A stretch of DNA of 7,857 nt from Bacteroidota bacterium (GTDB taxonomy: Bacteria; Bacteroidota; Bacteroidia; Chitinophagales; Chitinophagaceae). Positions 1 through 7,405 of this stretch are shown in pieces. The position numbers and the translations under genes were made by a program. The stretch lies in the NCBI GenBank assembly GCA_023429365.1, contig JAEYVW010000212.1, forward strand, positions 1 to 7,857, given 5' to 3'. The notes beneath the pieces were generated by a model, which was not told the origin of the DNA, made no database searches, and worked only from the letters and a program-made list of their open reading frames with translations. Position 1 is the stretch's first letter, and each line of letters opens with the position of its first letter.

Positions 1-87
1 CTCCATATTATTGGTTCGCAAATAATGCATCAGCATATCGTGGTCGTTTTTCGCTATCGTCAACCGACTGGATTGTGTAGTTTCCAT
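1..87 (-). CDS. N-terminal fragment of a possible GreA/GreB-family (Rnk-like) elongation factor
   Basis: An open frame begins at an ATG at 87 and runs off the left edge after 29 codons; it starts METTQSSRLTIAKNDHDML and continues with a short helical stretch (MHYLRTNN). The pattern of a short polar leader, a beta strand (RLTIAK), an acidic turn (NDHD) and a hydrophobic helix resembles the start of the small GreA/GreB C-terminal-domain proteins (Rnk or nucleoside diphosphate kinase regulator type) common in Bacteroidota, which bind RNA polymerase. Only 29 residues are visible, so the family call is a recollection of pattern, not a domain match. A purine-rich GAAGAA lies directly before the ATG. 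An intrinsic terminator-like hairpin lies about 70 bp upstream, so the gene either has its own promoter downstream of that hairpin or is controlled by read-through. It could equally be an unrelated small protein. Confidence 0.45.
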   Translation of the reverse strand, partial: METTQSSRLTIAKNDHDMLMHYLRTNNME

Positions 88-138
88 TTCTTCAGGTTTT
101 AAATGAACAATTCAGCATTTATGTGCCATTGATTTTAT

Positions 139-175
139 AAAAGAATAAAATGGGCCCCCGAATCAGTGTCGGGGG
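139..175 (-). terminator. Rho-independent terminator, minus strand
   Basis: A perfect 7-bp GC-rich stem, CCCCCGA (155-161) with TCGGGGG (169-175), encloses a 7-nt loop. Read on the minus strand the stem is followed by CCC and then a U-rich tract (154 down to 139, ATTTTATTCTTTT). On the plus strand only TTAAC follows, so the orientation is minus. It lies 300 bp past the TPR gene stop and about 50 bp before the GreA-like start. It could end a separate non-coding transcript, end a long TPR 3' UTR, or act as an attenuator of the downstream gene. Confidence 0.6.
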
Positions 176-307
176 TTAACTGCCGAAGGCTTTAAAACTT
201 GATATAGCGTACATGCGTTTTATAGACGAATGCGTCCATGCATATAGAACATGCTGGTGCATAGCATTAAATTTTAATTCAGAAATGTAATTAGAGAAAA
301 GCAGAAT

Positions 308-336
308 CCCCGGTCCGGCCAGAACGCCAGGCGGGG
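308..336 (-). terminator. Strong GC-rich hairpin, possible upstream terminator or RNA domain
   Basis: The arms CCCCG (308-312) and CGGGG (332-336) pair. Further in, CC (315-316) pairs with GG (330-331) and GGC (317-319) with GCC (326-328), leaving a 6-nt loop and small bulges. Read on the minus strand it is followed by ATTCTGCTTTTCTC, which is only moderately U-rich. It lies 139 bp beyond the TPR stop, so it could terminate that gene, or it may be an internal domain of the candidate RNA. On the plus strand a short TTTAACTATT follows, so the direction is not certain. Confidence 0.35.
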
Positions 337-405
337 TTTAACTATTGAAGTCCTTGTAATTGGAAAAGAAATACAACCTTATTTGTACTAGCTGCTGCAT
401 GGCCG

Positions 406-436
406 CAAAGATAGCCATTTTTTCGCTATTGGCGAA
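406..436 (-). promoter_or_regulatory. Bacteroidota-type promoter in the TPR-to-GreA-like gap
   Basis: On the minus strand TATCTTTG (413-406) matches the Bacteroidota -7 consensus TAnnTTTG at every fixed position. Nineteen nucleotides upstream lies TTCG (436-433), three of four matches to the -33 TTTG. Transcription would start near 400 and run towards the structured region and the GreA-like gene. The -33 box also forms part of a small inverted repeat, TTCGC/GCGAA (422-426 and 432-436), of unknown meaning. Confidence 0.5.
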
Positions 437-474
437 GCCACCATGGTTGCGATCATCATGACATTAGCACTTTG

Positions 475-1536
475 TTACAAGCCAACTGGTAATTGCTTTT
501 TTTGTTTCAGCGCGGAAAGCGTGGGATCCATCTCGATGGCTTTATCGCAGAGAAACTGACCTTTTTCCTTTTCTCCTTTTTTCTGATAACTCATCCCGAT
601 CATGTATAAAGCGGATGCATTTTCCTTGTCATAAGTAAGGATATTGTCCCAATAATCGATCGCTTCCTGGTATTTGCCTTTATAATAATAGGCTTCGGCT
701 ACCAGGTTCAAGATGTTCATATCACTGGGTCTTTTTTTCAGGATCTCTTTCATGATACCAACACCCTGGTCGAGCTGGCCGAGATTGAGATAGGCAATAC
801 CCAGGTTTTCCAAATATTCATTGCTGCGTTTAAAACCTTTTTCACCTGCCAGCAACATGTATTTCAGGGCATTCTTGTCGTCATGGATAGCGTAGTAGAT
901 CAGTGCCAGTTCGTATATCCAGCTGTTTTTAGACGTATCCAGTTCTATAGCTTTTAAAAAGTATGGGATCGCCTGCTTATAGTTTTGCATATCCGCATAG
1001 CTGCGTGCAACCAGGTAGGGCGCTTCCGCATTGCTGTTGTCTTCTTTTCCTGCCGCTTCCAGGTATTTGATCGCTTCACCATAATTTTCGTCCTGGTAAT
1101 GGATCTTCCCGATAACGAAACTTACTTTTTCCGATGGATCGGCTTTTTTCAGTTTATTGGCATAAGCGATCACATCCTCATTTTGCTTCAGGTTGTATGA
1201 AAGATCCATGATCTGTTTATAGGTTCGGGGCGATTGGTCGCCGAGTGTTTCCAGTTTAAGATAGCTGTCCTTGGCCTGCGAATACTTACGGAGATCATGA
1301 TAGGAAGCAGCGAGCTCTCCTACTACCACTTTATTATTCTGATCGTGTTGATAAGCTTTTTCGAAATTTTTCAGGGCTTCCATCCGCCGGCCTGTTTGTT
1401 TTTCCTGAATACCTTTTTGCAGGTAAAATGCAGCACTATCATTGTTGGGCCGCGGATCCGCAGATATAGTCTGGGCATGCGTCAGAATGCTGACGCCAAT
1501 GGCAACGGGAATAAGTATAAGGGTTTGTCGGATCAT
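475..1536 (-). CDS. Secreted tetratricopeptide-repeat (TPR) protein
   Basis: The 353-residue product starts with a Sec signal peptide: MIRQ, then a hydrophobic segment (about residues 5-19), with probable cleavage after THA at residue 21. No lipobox cysteine is present, so it is probably periplasmic. The rest, from about residue 34 to 339, reads as roughly nine consecutive 34-residue TPR units. The clearest are 136-169 (GKIHYQDENYGEAIKYLEAA), 170-203 (ARSYADMQNYKQAIPYFLKA), 238-271, 272-305 (AEAYYYKGKYQEAIDYWDNI) and 306-339, each with the usual small residue, aromatic and A/I spacing. TPR arrays are protein-binding superhelices, so a scaffold role in an envelope complex is likely, but no partner or enzymatic domain is visible. 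It lies 110 bp downstream of glgB on the same strand and could be co-transcribed, although a stem-loop overlaps the glgB stop. The start is fixed by the signal peptide; no Shine-Dalgarno sequence is visible. Confidence 0.88.
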   Translation of the reverse strand: MIRQTLILIPVAIGVSILTHAQTISADPRPNNDSAAFYLQKGIQEKQTGRRMEALKNFEKAYQHDQNNKVVVGELAASYHDLRKYSQAKDSYLKLETLGDQSPRTYKQIMDLSYNLKQNEDVIAYANKLKKADPSEKVSFVIGKIHYQDENYGEAIKYLEAAGKEDNSNAEAPYLVARSYADMQNYKQAIPYFLKAIELDTSKNSWIYELALIYYAIHDDKNALKYMLLAGEKGFKRSNEYLENLGIAYLNLGQLDQGVGIMKEILKKRPSDMNILNLVAEAYYYKGKYQEAIDYWDNILTYDKENASALYMIGMSYQKKGEKEKGQFLCDKAIEMDPTLSALKQKKQLPVGL

Positions 1537-1608
1537 GGATTGGATATTAACAGTTCTTCAATACGGTGCAAGTTAGAATTTAGTTATGAGAATCGGTTTC
1601 ATAACCTG

Positions 1609-1655
1609 CTCAAATAATGGAGGGACAAGGTTAATATCCCGTTATATTATTTGAG
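1609..1655 (-). terminator. Stem-loop overlapping the glgB stop codon
   Basis: A perfect 10-bp inverted repeat, CTCAAATAAT (1609-1618) and ATTATTTGAG (1646-1655), encloses a second stem, GGGACA (1622-1627) with TATCCC (1635-1640). In the minus-strand RNA the inner stem is continuous because one position becomes G-U; on the plus strand it is a C-A mismatch, so the structure fits a minus-strand transcript. The 5' arm contains the last glgB codons and its TAA. No U tract follows, so it may be a weak terminator, a 3'-end stabiliser or a processing point between glgB and the TPR gene. Confidence 0.4.
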
Positions 1656-3656
1656 AATAATCGCGGCCAGGGGAGGTAAATTTACCTTTAGCCGATAAGT
1701 ATTTTTTTCATTGTCGATTAATTCTGAACGTATAAAAGGATTATAAACGTTGCCGGTACCCCAAAATATTTTGCTGTCACTATTAAATATTTCCTCGATA
1801 TAAGCTTTGCCGCTTACTACGACCGTCCAGTCATTTCTGACCACCGGGGTCATATTTAAAATTATCAACAAGTCTTCCCCGGTTTGCTTGCTCATACGTT
1901 TATATGAAACCACCGATTCCTGCCGGTGATTAAGGTCTACCCATTCAAACCCGTAAACATTAAACTGATTTTGATATAAAGCAGGTTCCGATGTAAGCAA
2001 CTTATTCAAAGCGGCGACACAATCTTTTAACAGACGGTGTGGCTCAAATTCCAATAAATGCCAGTCCAGTTCAGATTTATAGTTCCATTCGGTAGTTTGT
2101 CCAAACTCATCCCCCATAAACAAAAGTCGTGCACCCGGGTGCGTCCACATGTAGGTGTACATCAATCGCAGGTTAGCAAATTTCTGCCATTCGTCACCGG
2201 GCATTTTGTAGAGCATGGGGCTTTTTCCATGTACGACTTCATCATGGCTAAATGGCAACATAAAATTTTCGTCGTAGTAGTAAGCCATGCTGAACGAAAA
2301 TTTATCCTGGTGATGTTTTCTTCCCAGCGGGTCTACTTTGAAATAGTCAAGTGTATCATGCATCCAGCCCATCATCCATTTCATACCAAAGCCGAGCCCG
2401 TCCTGCCAGGTAGGTCGTGATATGCCCGGCCAGTCGGTAGCTTCCTCCGCGATGGTCTGTACATCGGGGAAGTCGCGATAGATCGTTTCATTGAGGTCTT
2501 TGATGAAAGCGATCGCTTCCAGGTTGCCGTTGCCGCCAAACTCATTGGGCTCCCATTCTCCTTCTTCACGTGAATAATCGAGTTTTAGGATCGAGCTAAC
2601 AGCATCAACACGGATCCCGTCAATATGATATTTGTCGAACCAGAACCGTGCATTACTGATGAGGAATGATTTTACCTCTCCCCTTTTGTAATTAAAAATA
2701 TAACTGTTCCAGTCCGGGTGAAAGCCTTTTCGCATATCGGCATACTCGTATGTATGCGTGCCGTCGAACATAAATAGTCCATGCGAATCGTATGGAAAAT
2801 GGGAAGGCACCCAATCCAGGATCACGCCGATGCCCTCGTTGTGAAATGCATCGATAAGTTCCATCAGGCCTTGCGGGTTTCCAAAACGAGAGGTGGCTGC
2901 ATAGTAGCCGGTCACCTGGTAGCCCCAGCTCCCGTCAAAGGGATGTTCCATCACCGGCATCAGTTCCACATGGGTAAATCCCATTTCCTTTACATATGGT
3001 ACCAGCGCCGCTTTTATCTGTTCATAGGTGTTATAAGTTTCTTCATCATGACGGTCGGGCCTTTGCCAGCTCGCGAGATGCACTTCGTACACACTCCAGG
3101 GTGCATCAAGTGAATTGTGTTTTTTTCTTTGCTTCATCCACTCACCGTCTTTCCATTCGTAGTACATATCCCAGGTAATGGACGCGGTCTGCGGTCGCTT
3201 TTCCCAAAAATTGGCAAACGGGTCGCCTTTATCCGTTTCGCGACCCGCAAATCCAACGATATGATACTTGTAAACTTCTCCAAGTTTGAACCCGGGTATA
3301 AATCCTTCCCAGATGCCACTTTTATCCCACCGTGGTTGTAACGGATGGGTATTATTGTTCCAGTCATTAAAATTTCCCTTCACCGTTACCTGCGTGGCAT
3401 TAGGTGCCCACACACAGAAATACATACCCCACACTTTATTCACCTGCAGCGAATGAGATCCGAATTTCTGGTACAAACGATAATGTGTTCCGTTCTGGAA
3501 ATTTCTGACATCTTCATCCGTCAAAAGCGAATAATTCCAAACCGATTTTGTAGTATCTATAAAATGCGTGGAAGCATAGTCATTACCCAGTTCATGTGTT
3601 ATAGCGTCCGGCATATTTTCTTTAGGTTCACCTTTATTTTTACTCTGGTCGGTCAT
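1647..3656 (-). CDS. glgB: 1,4-alpha-glucan (glycogen) branching enzyme, GH13
   Basis: This 669-residue cytoplasmic enzyme cuts alpha-1,4 chains and re-attaches them through alpha-1,6 links in glycogen synthesis. A CBM48-type beta domain lies at about residues 70-165 (CVWAPNATQVTVKGNFNDWN), the GH13 barrel at about 190-535 and an all-beta C-terminal domain at about 565-669. All signature regions are present: YEVHLASWQR (190-199), ELMPVMEHPFDGSWGYQVTGYY (231-252, split here as ELMPVMEHPF and DGSWGYQVTGYY), the nucleophile Asp351 in GIRVDAVSS, the acid/base Glu404 in AEEATDWP and the transition-state Asp472 in SHDEVVHGK. By spacing these match Asp405, Glu458 and Asp526 of the E. coli enzyme. 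The pattern fits the bacterial GH13_9 type. It is shorter than the E. coli protein (728) because the extra N-terminal N1 domain is missing; residues 1-40 are polar and poorly conserved. The first ATG is chosen; Met15 is a possible alternative, and no Shine-Dalgarno sequence is seen. It is divergent from the barrel operon. Confidence 0.97.
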   Translation of the reverse strand: MTDQSKNKGEPKENMPDAITHELGNDYASTHFIDTTKSVWNYSLLTDEDVRNFQNGTHYRLYQKFGSHSLQVNKVWGMYFCVWAPNATQVTVKGNFNDWNNNTHPLQPRWDKSGIWEGFIPGFKLGEVYKYHIVGFAGRETDKGDPFANFWEKRPQTASITWDMYYEWKDGEWMKQRKKHNSLDAPWSVYEVHLASWQRPDRHDEETYNTYEQIKAALVPYVKEMGFTHVELMPVMEHPFDGSWGYQVTGYYAATSRFGNPQGLMELIDAFHNEGIGVILDWVPSHFPYDSHGLFMFDGTHTYEYADMRKGFHPDWNSYIFNYKRGEVKSFLISNARFWFDKYHIDGIRVDAVSSILKLDYSREEGEWEPNEFGGNGNLEAIAFIKDLNETIYRDFPDVQTIAEEATDWPGISRPTWQDGLGFGMKWMMGWMHDTLDYFKVDPLGRKHHQDKFSFSMAYYYDENFMLPFSHDEVVHGKSPMLYKMPGDEWQKFANLRLMYTYMWTHPGARLLFMGDEFGQTTEWNYKSELDWHLLEFEPHRLLKDCVAALNKLLTSEPALYQNQFNVYGFEWVDLNHRQESVVSYKRMSKQTGEDLLIILNMTPVVRNDWTVVVSGKAYIEEIFNSDSKIFWGTGNVYNPFIRSELIDNEKNTYRLKVNLPPLAAIILK

Positions 3657-3834
3657 GGTCGGTGTTTTTACTGCGCGTCTGATACAACTTACGCCTTTTT
3701 AGTGAAATATTAACACGACATAATCGTTGATATATTCTATAAGCGACCATAAATCAGCATTTTTGATCCGCCTATGTAAATGAGGGTGATAGTGTTGAGG
3801 CTGCAACCTACCTTACATTTTATACTAAACCATC
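3657..3834. promoter_or_regulatory. Divergent intergenic region between glgB and the barrel operon
   Basis: This 178-bp AT-rich gap must hold the promoter of the rightward operon and probably that of glgB. The best plus-strand matches to the Bacteroidota -7 element TAnnTTTG are CATTTTTG (3758-3765) and TACATTTT (3814-3821), each with seven or fewer matching positions and no well-spaced -33 box. For glgB only TAAGTTGT (3691-3684) is visible, and it is weak. A small inverted repeat, GTTG/CAAC (3794-3797 and 3804-3807), is noted. No start site can be assigned. Confidence 0.3.
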
Positions 3835-6627
3835 ATGAGAAAGCAAACCAGACTGACTCTAACCTTTTTCCTATCCCTATTTGTACATTTCGCTTTGGCC
3901 CAGAGCAATTCAGTAAAAGGCACTGTCGTCGATAATACCGATCATAAAAATCTTCAGCATACGGTAATATCTCTTCTTCGGGTAGAAGACTCAGTCCTGG
4001 TGAAGTTTGATCGCGCGGATAAAGCCGGAAAGTTTTCAATTCCCAATATTAAGGAGGGTGAATACCTCATCATGATTACACACCCGTACCTTGGTGATTA
4101 TTTTGATAAGGTTTCAGTGAAAAGCAACGCAGATACCGACCTGGGTACGATCAATATGATACCCAAGAGCAAGTTGCTGGCCGAAGTGATTATCAAAAGT
4201 GGATCACCTATTCGGATCAAAGGTGATACAACGGTCTATACAGCCGATAGCTTTAAGGTAAGGGAAGGTGCTAATGTGGAAGAACTATTACGACGACTGC
4301 CGGGTATCCAGGTTGATAAGGATGGTAAGATCACAGCCATGGGTGAAAAGGTTACCAAGGTACTTGTAGACGGTGAGGAGTTCTTTGGTTCAGATCCTGG
4401 TATTGCAACCAAAAACCTACGTGCGGATATTGTGAAAGAAGTGGAAGTATTTGATAAAAAAAGCGACCAGGCCGAGTTTACAGGTATCGATGATGGCGTT
4501 AAGGATCGAACGATCAATCTTAAATTAAAAGAGGATAAAAAGAAAGGTTATTTCGGTAAGATTGAAGCCGGTGGCGGTCTCAAAGACAAATATGACAACT
4601 CCATCATGTTAAACGCTTTCAAAGGAAAGCGCAAGATCGCCACTTATGGTATCATGAGTAATACTGGTCGTACCAACCTCGACTGGGAGGATGCCAATAA
4701 TTATGGCGGTGGTATGGAGGGTGTTGAAACCGGCATCACCGACGACGGCGGCATGTACATGATGTGGAATGGCGGTGATGATAATTACTATGGGGGCCGT
4801 AAGGGAATTCCCCGCAATTGGAATGGGGGGTTGCATTACAGCAATAAGTTTAATAACAACAAACAAAGCCTGAATGCCGGTTACAAATTTATAAAAGTGA
4901 ATGCTCCCGGTGTAACACGGACCTTTTCCCAGACATTTTTGCCGGATACAAGCTGGACGGCCAACAGCGTAAGCGACAACTATTCATCCACCCATAAACA
5001 TTCATTTAATCTTACCCTGGAAACTACCATTGATTCGAGTAATACCCTGAAATGGACGACAAGGGCCAATGAGAATAAAACCCTGACAAGGAATAATTAT
5101 TATACAGAAGCGTTCAACGACCAGATGGATTCCATCAACAATAGCAGGCGCAATACCAGCAATGATGCCATAAACGATGCTATCACCACTACCCTGCTCT
5201 GGCGTCATAAATTCAAAAAGCTGTCGCGTACCTTATCGGTCAACACAGAGTTTGGCTGGAATCGTTCAAAAAATGAGGGGCTGCTTTACTCGCTGAATAA
5301 TTATTACAGTAAAGGTTTGATCGATTACAGAGATACACTCGATCAGCAAAATATCCGTAACAACGAAACCAAAAACTTCAGTACCAAAATTGCTTATACA
5401 GAGCCCCTGGCAAAAGATGTTTACCTTGAGCTTAGCTATGCTTTAAGCGTTAACGGTAATAGCAATGAACGCATCACTAATGAAAATGATGGTTCGGGTA
5501 AATACACAGAGCGTATCGATTCCTTAAGTAATGCGTTTGAGTTCAACCGGCTGGTCAATACACCCGGGTTAAACTTCCGAATAAACAAGAAAAAGCTTAC
5601 CTATTCATTCGGTAGTTCGGTCGCCTTTAGTCATTTCGTACAGAAGAATATCACCGATCAGCAGAACTTCAGCTACGACTATATCAATTTTTTCCCGAGA
5701 GCGAACCTTACGTATAAGCTGAAGCCAAGTGAGAATATTCGTTTCAATTATAACGGATCAACCACGGCGCCTTCGCTGGAACAATTGCAGCCTATCCGTG
5801 TTAACACAGATCCTTTGAATATTTATATTGGGAATCCCGCCCTTGACCAGGCTTTCCGGCATACGGTAAGTTTGAATTATAGCAACTGGAATGCTCTGAA
5901 AGAAAGAAATATCTGGATGAACACCTATTTTACTTTTACACAAAATGCATTCTCACAATCCAGTACCATCGACAGCGTGGGCCGTCGTATCTACCAGACG
6001 GTGAATGTGAATGGAGTGTATTCGGGTAATATCAACCTGGACTATGGGTTTAAAATTCCCGATACCAAATGGAGGGTCGGTTTTGGACCCAACGCCAACT
6101 TCAACCGCAATGTGGATTTTGTCAACGATGCGAAGACCAATCAGACCGTTAAGAATGTCACCGACACCCGTTCCTATGGTATGCGCGTGACCTTTAGTCA
6201 GTATGTGAAAGATAAGTACGAGTTTTATGTAAGCCCCAATTTTGGCTGGCATACCAGTAAGGCTTCCGTCAATTCCGCCGCAAATGCCGAGTACTGGCAA
6301 CTGACAGGCTGGGCAAGCGGCAGTGTGACCTTACCCTGGAAACTGGAATTGGGCACGGACATCAACTTTGAGGGCCGTCAGAAAGATCCCAGGTTCCCGG
6401 CTAACAATAATTTTACCAACTGGAATTCTCATATCACCAAACGTTTGATGAAAAATGAGCTGGAACTCAGACTTGGTGTATATGATATCCTCAACCAAAA
6501 CCGTGGTTATAATCGAAGCTTTAACAGCTACAGTTTTACGGAATCGTATTACAACACGCTTAAGCGCTACTGGTTGTTTACCGTGACCTGGAATATTTCG
6601 AAAAATGGAAAACCCGCATCATTCTGA
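3835..6627 (+). CDS. Outer membrane beta-barrel protein with carboxypeptidase-like N-terminal domain (TonB-receptor-like)
   Basis: The 930-residue protein has a signal peptide (MRKQTRLTLTFFLSLFVHF, cleavage likely after ALA at residue 22). A carboxypeptidase-regulatory-like beta sandwich follows at about 26-108 (VKGTVVDNTDHKNLQ, KAGKFSIPNIKEGEYLI). A plug-like domain spans about 115-235 (NVEELLRRLPGIQVDKDG, KVLVDGEEFFG, IVKEVEVFDKKSD). From about 240 to the C-terminal Phe it consists of alternating amphipathic strands with Asn/Tyr/Trp-rich loops, as in the Bacteroidota outer membrane beta-barrel family related to TonB-dependent receptors. Residues 289-332 form a Gly/Asp/Met/Tyr-rich insertion. 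Such proteins sit in the outer membrane, but for this subfamily substrate uptake has not been shown, and no SusD partner is nearby. It is followed after 20 bp by a GLPGLI protein, so the two probably act together. The start is fixed by the signal peptide. Confidence 0.9.
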   Translation: MRKQTRLTLTFFLSLFVHFALAQSNSVKGTVVDNTDHKNLQHTVISLLRVEDSVLVKFDRADKAGKFSIPNIKEGEYLIMITHPYLGDYFDKVSVKSNADTDLGTINMIPKSKLLAEVIIKSGSPIRIKGDTTVYTADSFKVREGANVEELLRRLPGIQVDKDGKITAMGEKVTKVLVDGEEFFGSDPGIATKNLRADIVKEVEVFDKKSDQAEFTGIDDGVKDRTINLKLKEDKKKGYFGKIEAGGGLKDKYDNSIMLNAFKGKRKIATYGIMSNTGRTNLDWEDANNYGGGMEGVETGITDDGGMYMMWNGGDDNYYGGRKGIPRNWNGGLHYSNKFNNNKQSLNAGYKFIKVNAPGVTRTFSQTFLPDTSWTANSVSDNYSSTHKHSFNLTLETTIDSSNTLKWTTRANENKTLTRNNYYTEAFNDQMDSINNSRRNTSNDAINDAITTTLLWRHKFKKLSRTLSVNTEFGWNRSKNEGLLYSLNNYYSKGLIDYRDTLDQQNIRNNETKNFSTKIAYTEPLAKDVYLELSYALSVNGNSNERITNENDGSGKYTERIDSLSNAFEFNRLVNTPGLNFRINKKKLTYSFGSSVAFSHFVQKNITDQQNFSYDYINFFPRANLTYKLKPSENIRFNYNGSTTAPSLEQLQPIRVNTDPLNIYIGNPALDQAFRHTVSLNYSNWNALKERNIWMNTYFTFTQNAFSQSSTIDSVGRRIYQTVNVNGVYSGNINLDYGFKIPDTKWRVGFGPNANFNRNVDFVNDAKTNQTVKNVTDTRSYGMRVTFSQYVKDKYEFYVSPNFGWHTSKASVNSAANAEYWQLTGWASGSVTLPWKLELGTDINFEGRQKDPRFPANNNFTNWNSHITKRLMKNELELRLGVYDILNQNRGYNRSFNSYSFTESYYNTLKRYWLFTVTWNISKNGKPASF

Positions 6628-6647
6628 TCAATTTAAAATTCTGCATT

Positions 6648-7385
6648 ATGCGATCAATACTATTAATAATCGTAAATGGATTTTTTCTTTCAGCAAATGC
6701 CCAGCAGTTTGTCAGCACCGGCGCGATAGAATTTGAAGTGAGAACAAATAATCATAAGGTTATCGGCGATGAAGGTATTTGGGCAGAAATGTTTAAAGAT
6801 AAAATACCTCAATTCACCACTACCTATTACCAATATGTTTTTAATGATAACAAGTCGATCTATAAATTTGACCGGTATGATGAGAAAAGCCGTTTACCTC
6901 GCGGTTTTGGTATGAGCAACCCGGAGGATGAAGTCTGGTATAATGACTATGCTACCGGTAACTTTAGCAATTATCGTTTCATCCTGGGCGATAATTACCT
7001 GCTGACCGGCGCGCTGATGAATATAGAATGGAAATTAACGCCGACAGAGACTCGCGAGATCGCCGGCTTTAATTGCAGGAAGGCAACCGGTATTATATTC
7101 GACAGTGTTTATGTTTTTGCATTTTACACAGATGAAATAACCATCAGCGGCGGCCCTATGGGTATCAGCGGTCTGCCAGGTATGATATTAGGCATCACTA
7201 TTCCCCGGATGTTTACCAGCTATATCGCGACTAAACTGCAGGTTGCGGGTTTGGATGTACGACAGATCACGCCACCTACCAGGGGAAAGAAAAGAGATCT
7301 TGTAGCTATTCGTAAAGATGCTGAGAAAGCTACAAAGGACTGGGGAAGGTTTGGGCAGCAGGCGCTTTGGAGTATGTCGCTATAG
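6648..7385 (+). CDS. GLPGLI-family secreted protein
   Basis: The 245-residue product begins with a signal peptide (MRSILLIIVNGFFLSANA, cleavage likely after residue 18). It carries the family hallmark as GLPGMI at residues 175-180, preceded by FAFYTDEI (157-164) and by the conserved turn EIAGFNCRKATG (137-148) with Cys143, all in the usual order. Family members are typically secreted or periplasmic proteins of unknown function, of similar length to this one. The Leu-to-Met change in the hallmark and Phe in place of the commoner Trp before YT are minor variants. The ATG is only 20 bp beyond the stop of the barrel gene, with no terminator between, so one transcript is likely. Pairing of GLPGLI proteins with this type of barrel is a recurrent arrangement in Bacteroidota as I know it, which suggests that it is a periplasmic partner of the barrel. 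That role is an inference. Confidence 0.92.
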   Translation: MRSILLIIVNGFFLSANAQQFVSTGAIEFEVRTNNHKVIGDEGIWAEMFKDKIPQFTTTYYQYVFNDNKSIYKFDRYDEKSRLPRGFGMSNPEDEVWYNDYATGNFSNYRFILGDNYLLTGALMNIEWKLTPTETREIAGFNCRKATGIIFDSVYVFAFYTDEITISGGPMGISGLPGMILGITIPRMFTSYIATKLQVAGLDVRQITPPTRGKKRDLVAIRKDAEKATKDWGRFGQQALWSMSL

Positions 7386-7405
7386 CAACAGGAATTGGGA
7401 TTTGG

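Larger units (their letters stand above)
139..400 (-). ncRNA. Candidate structured non-coding RNA or long 5' leader (unknown family)
   Basis: This covers most of the 387-bp gap (88-474) that holds no convincing protein gene. On the minus strand a promoter-like sequence (406-436) would start a transcript near 400. The RNA could form successive hairpins: AGUACAA/UUGUAUU (389-383 with 376-370), a GC-rich stem at 336-308, AUGCU/AGCAU (267-263 with 255-251) and AUGGACG/CGUCUAU (239-233 with 228-222), ending with the terminator at 175-155. Two of these stems contain a G-U pair that exists only in the minus-strand RNA (it would be A-C on the other strand), which supports this orientation. I do not recognise it as tmRNA, RNase P RNA, SRP RNA or 6S RNA from characteristic motifs. 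It may be an independent small RNA or a regulatory leader of the GreA-like gene. Both ends are estimates. Confidence 0.35.

Noticed and set aside
132..151. AT-only inverted repeat ATTTTAT/ATAAAAT as a separate operator
   Set aside because: It coincides with the U-rich tract of the terminator and is best explained by that composition.
422..436. Small hairpin TTCGC/GCGAA just after the TPR gene as its terminator
   Set aside because: On the minus strand it is followed by a run of A, not U, and it overlaps the predicted -33 box.
388..459. 23-codon minus-strand ORF starting with two ATGs
   Set aside because: It is short, has no ribosome binding site and overlaps the predicted promoter, so coding is unlikely.
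985..1617. Plus-strand ORFs opposite the TPR gene
   Set aside because: They lie antisense to a well-supported signal-peptide/TPR protein and show no recognisable domain.
3684..3691. TAAGTTGT as the glgB -7 promoter element
   Set aside because: Only six of eight positions match any expectation, and no -33 box lies at the right distance.
2058..3713. Several plus- and minus-strand ORFs of 60-122 codons within glgB
   Set aside because: All overlap a full-length GlgB with every catalytic motif; their translations show no family features.
4236..6300. Minus-strand ORFs opposite the barrel gene
   Set aside because: Compositional shadows of the barrel reading frame, without initiation signals or domains.
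3835..6627. Classical SusC-type receptor of a starch utilisation locus
   Set aside because: No SusD-like gene follows, and the N-terminal and plug-like sequence fits the other barrel family that pairs with GLPGLI proteins.
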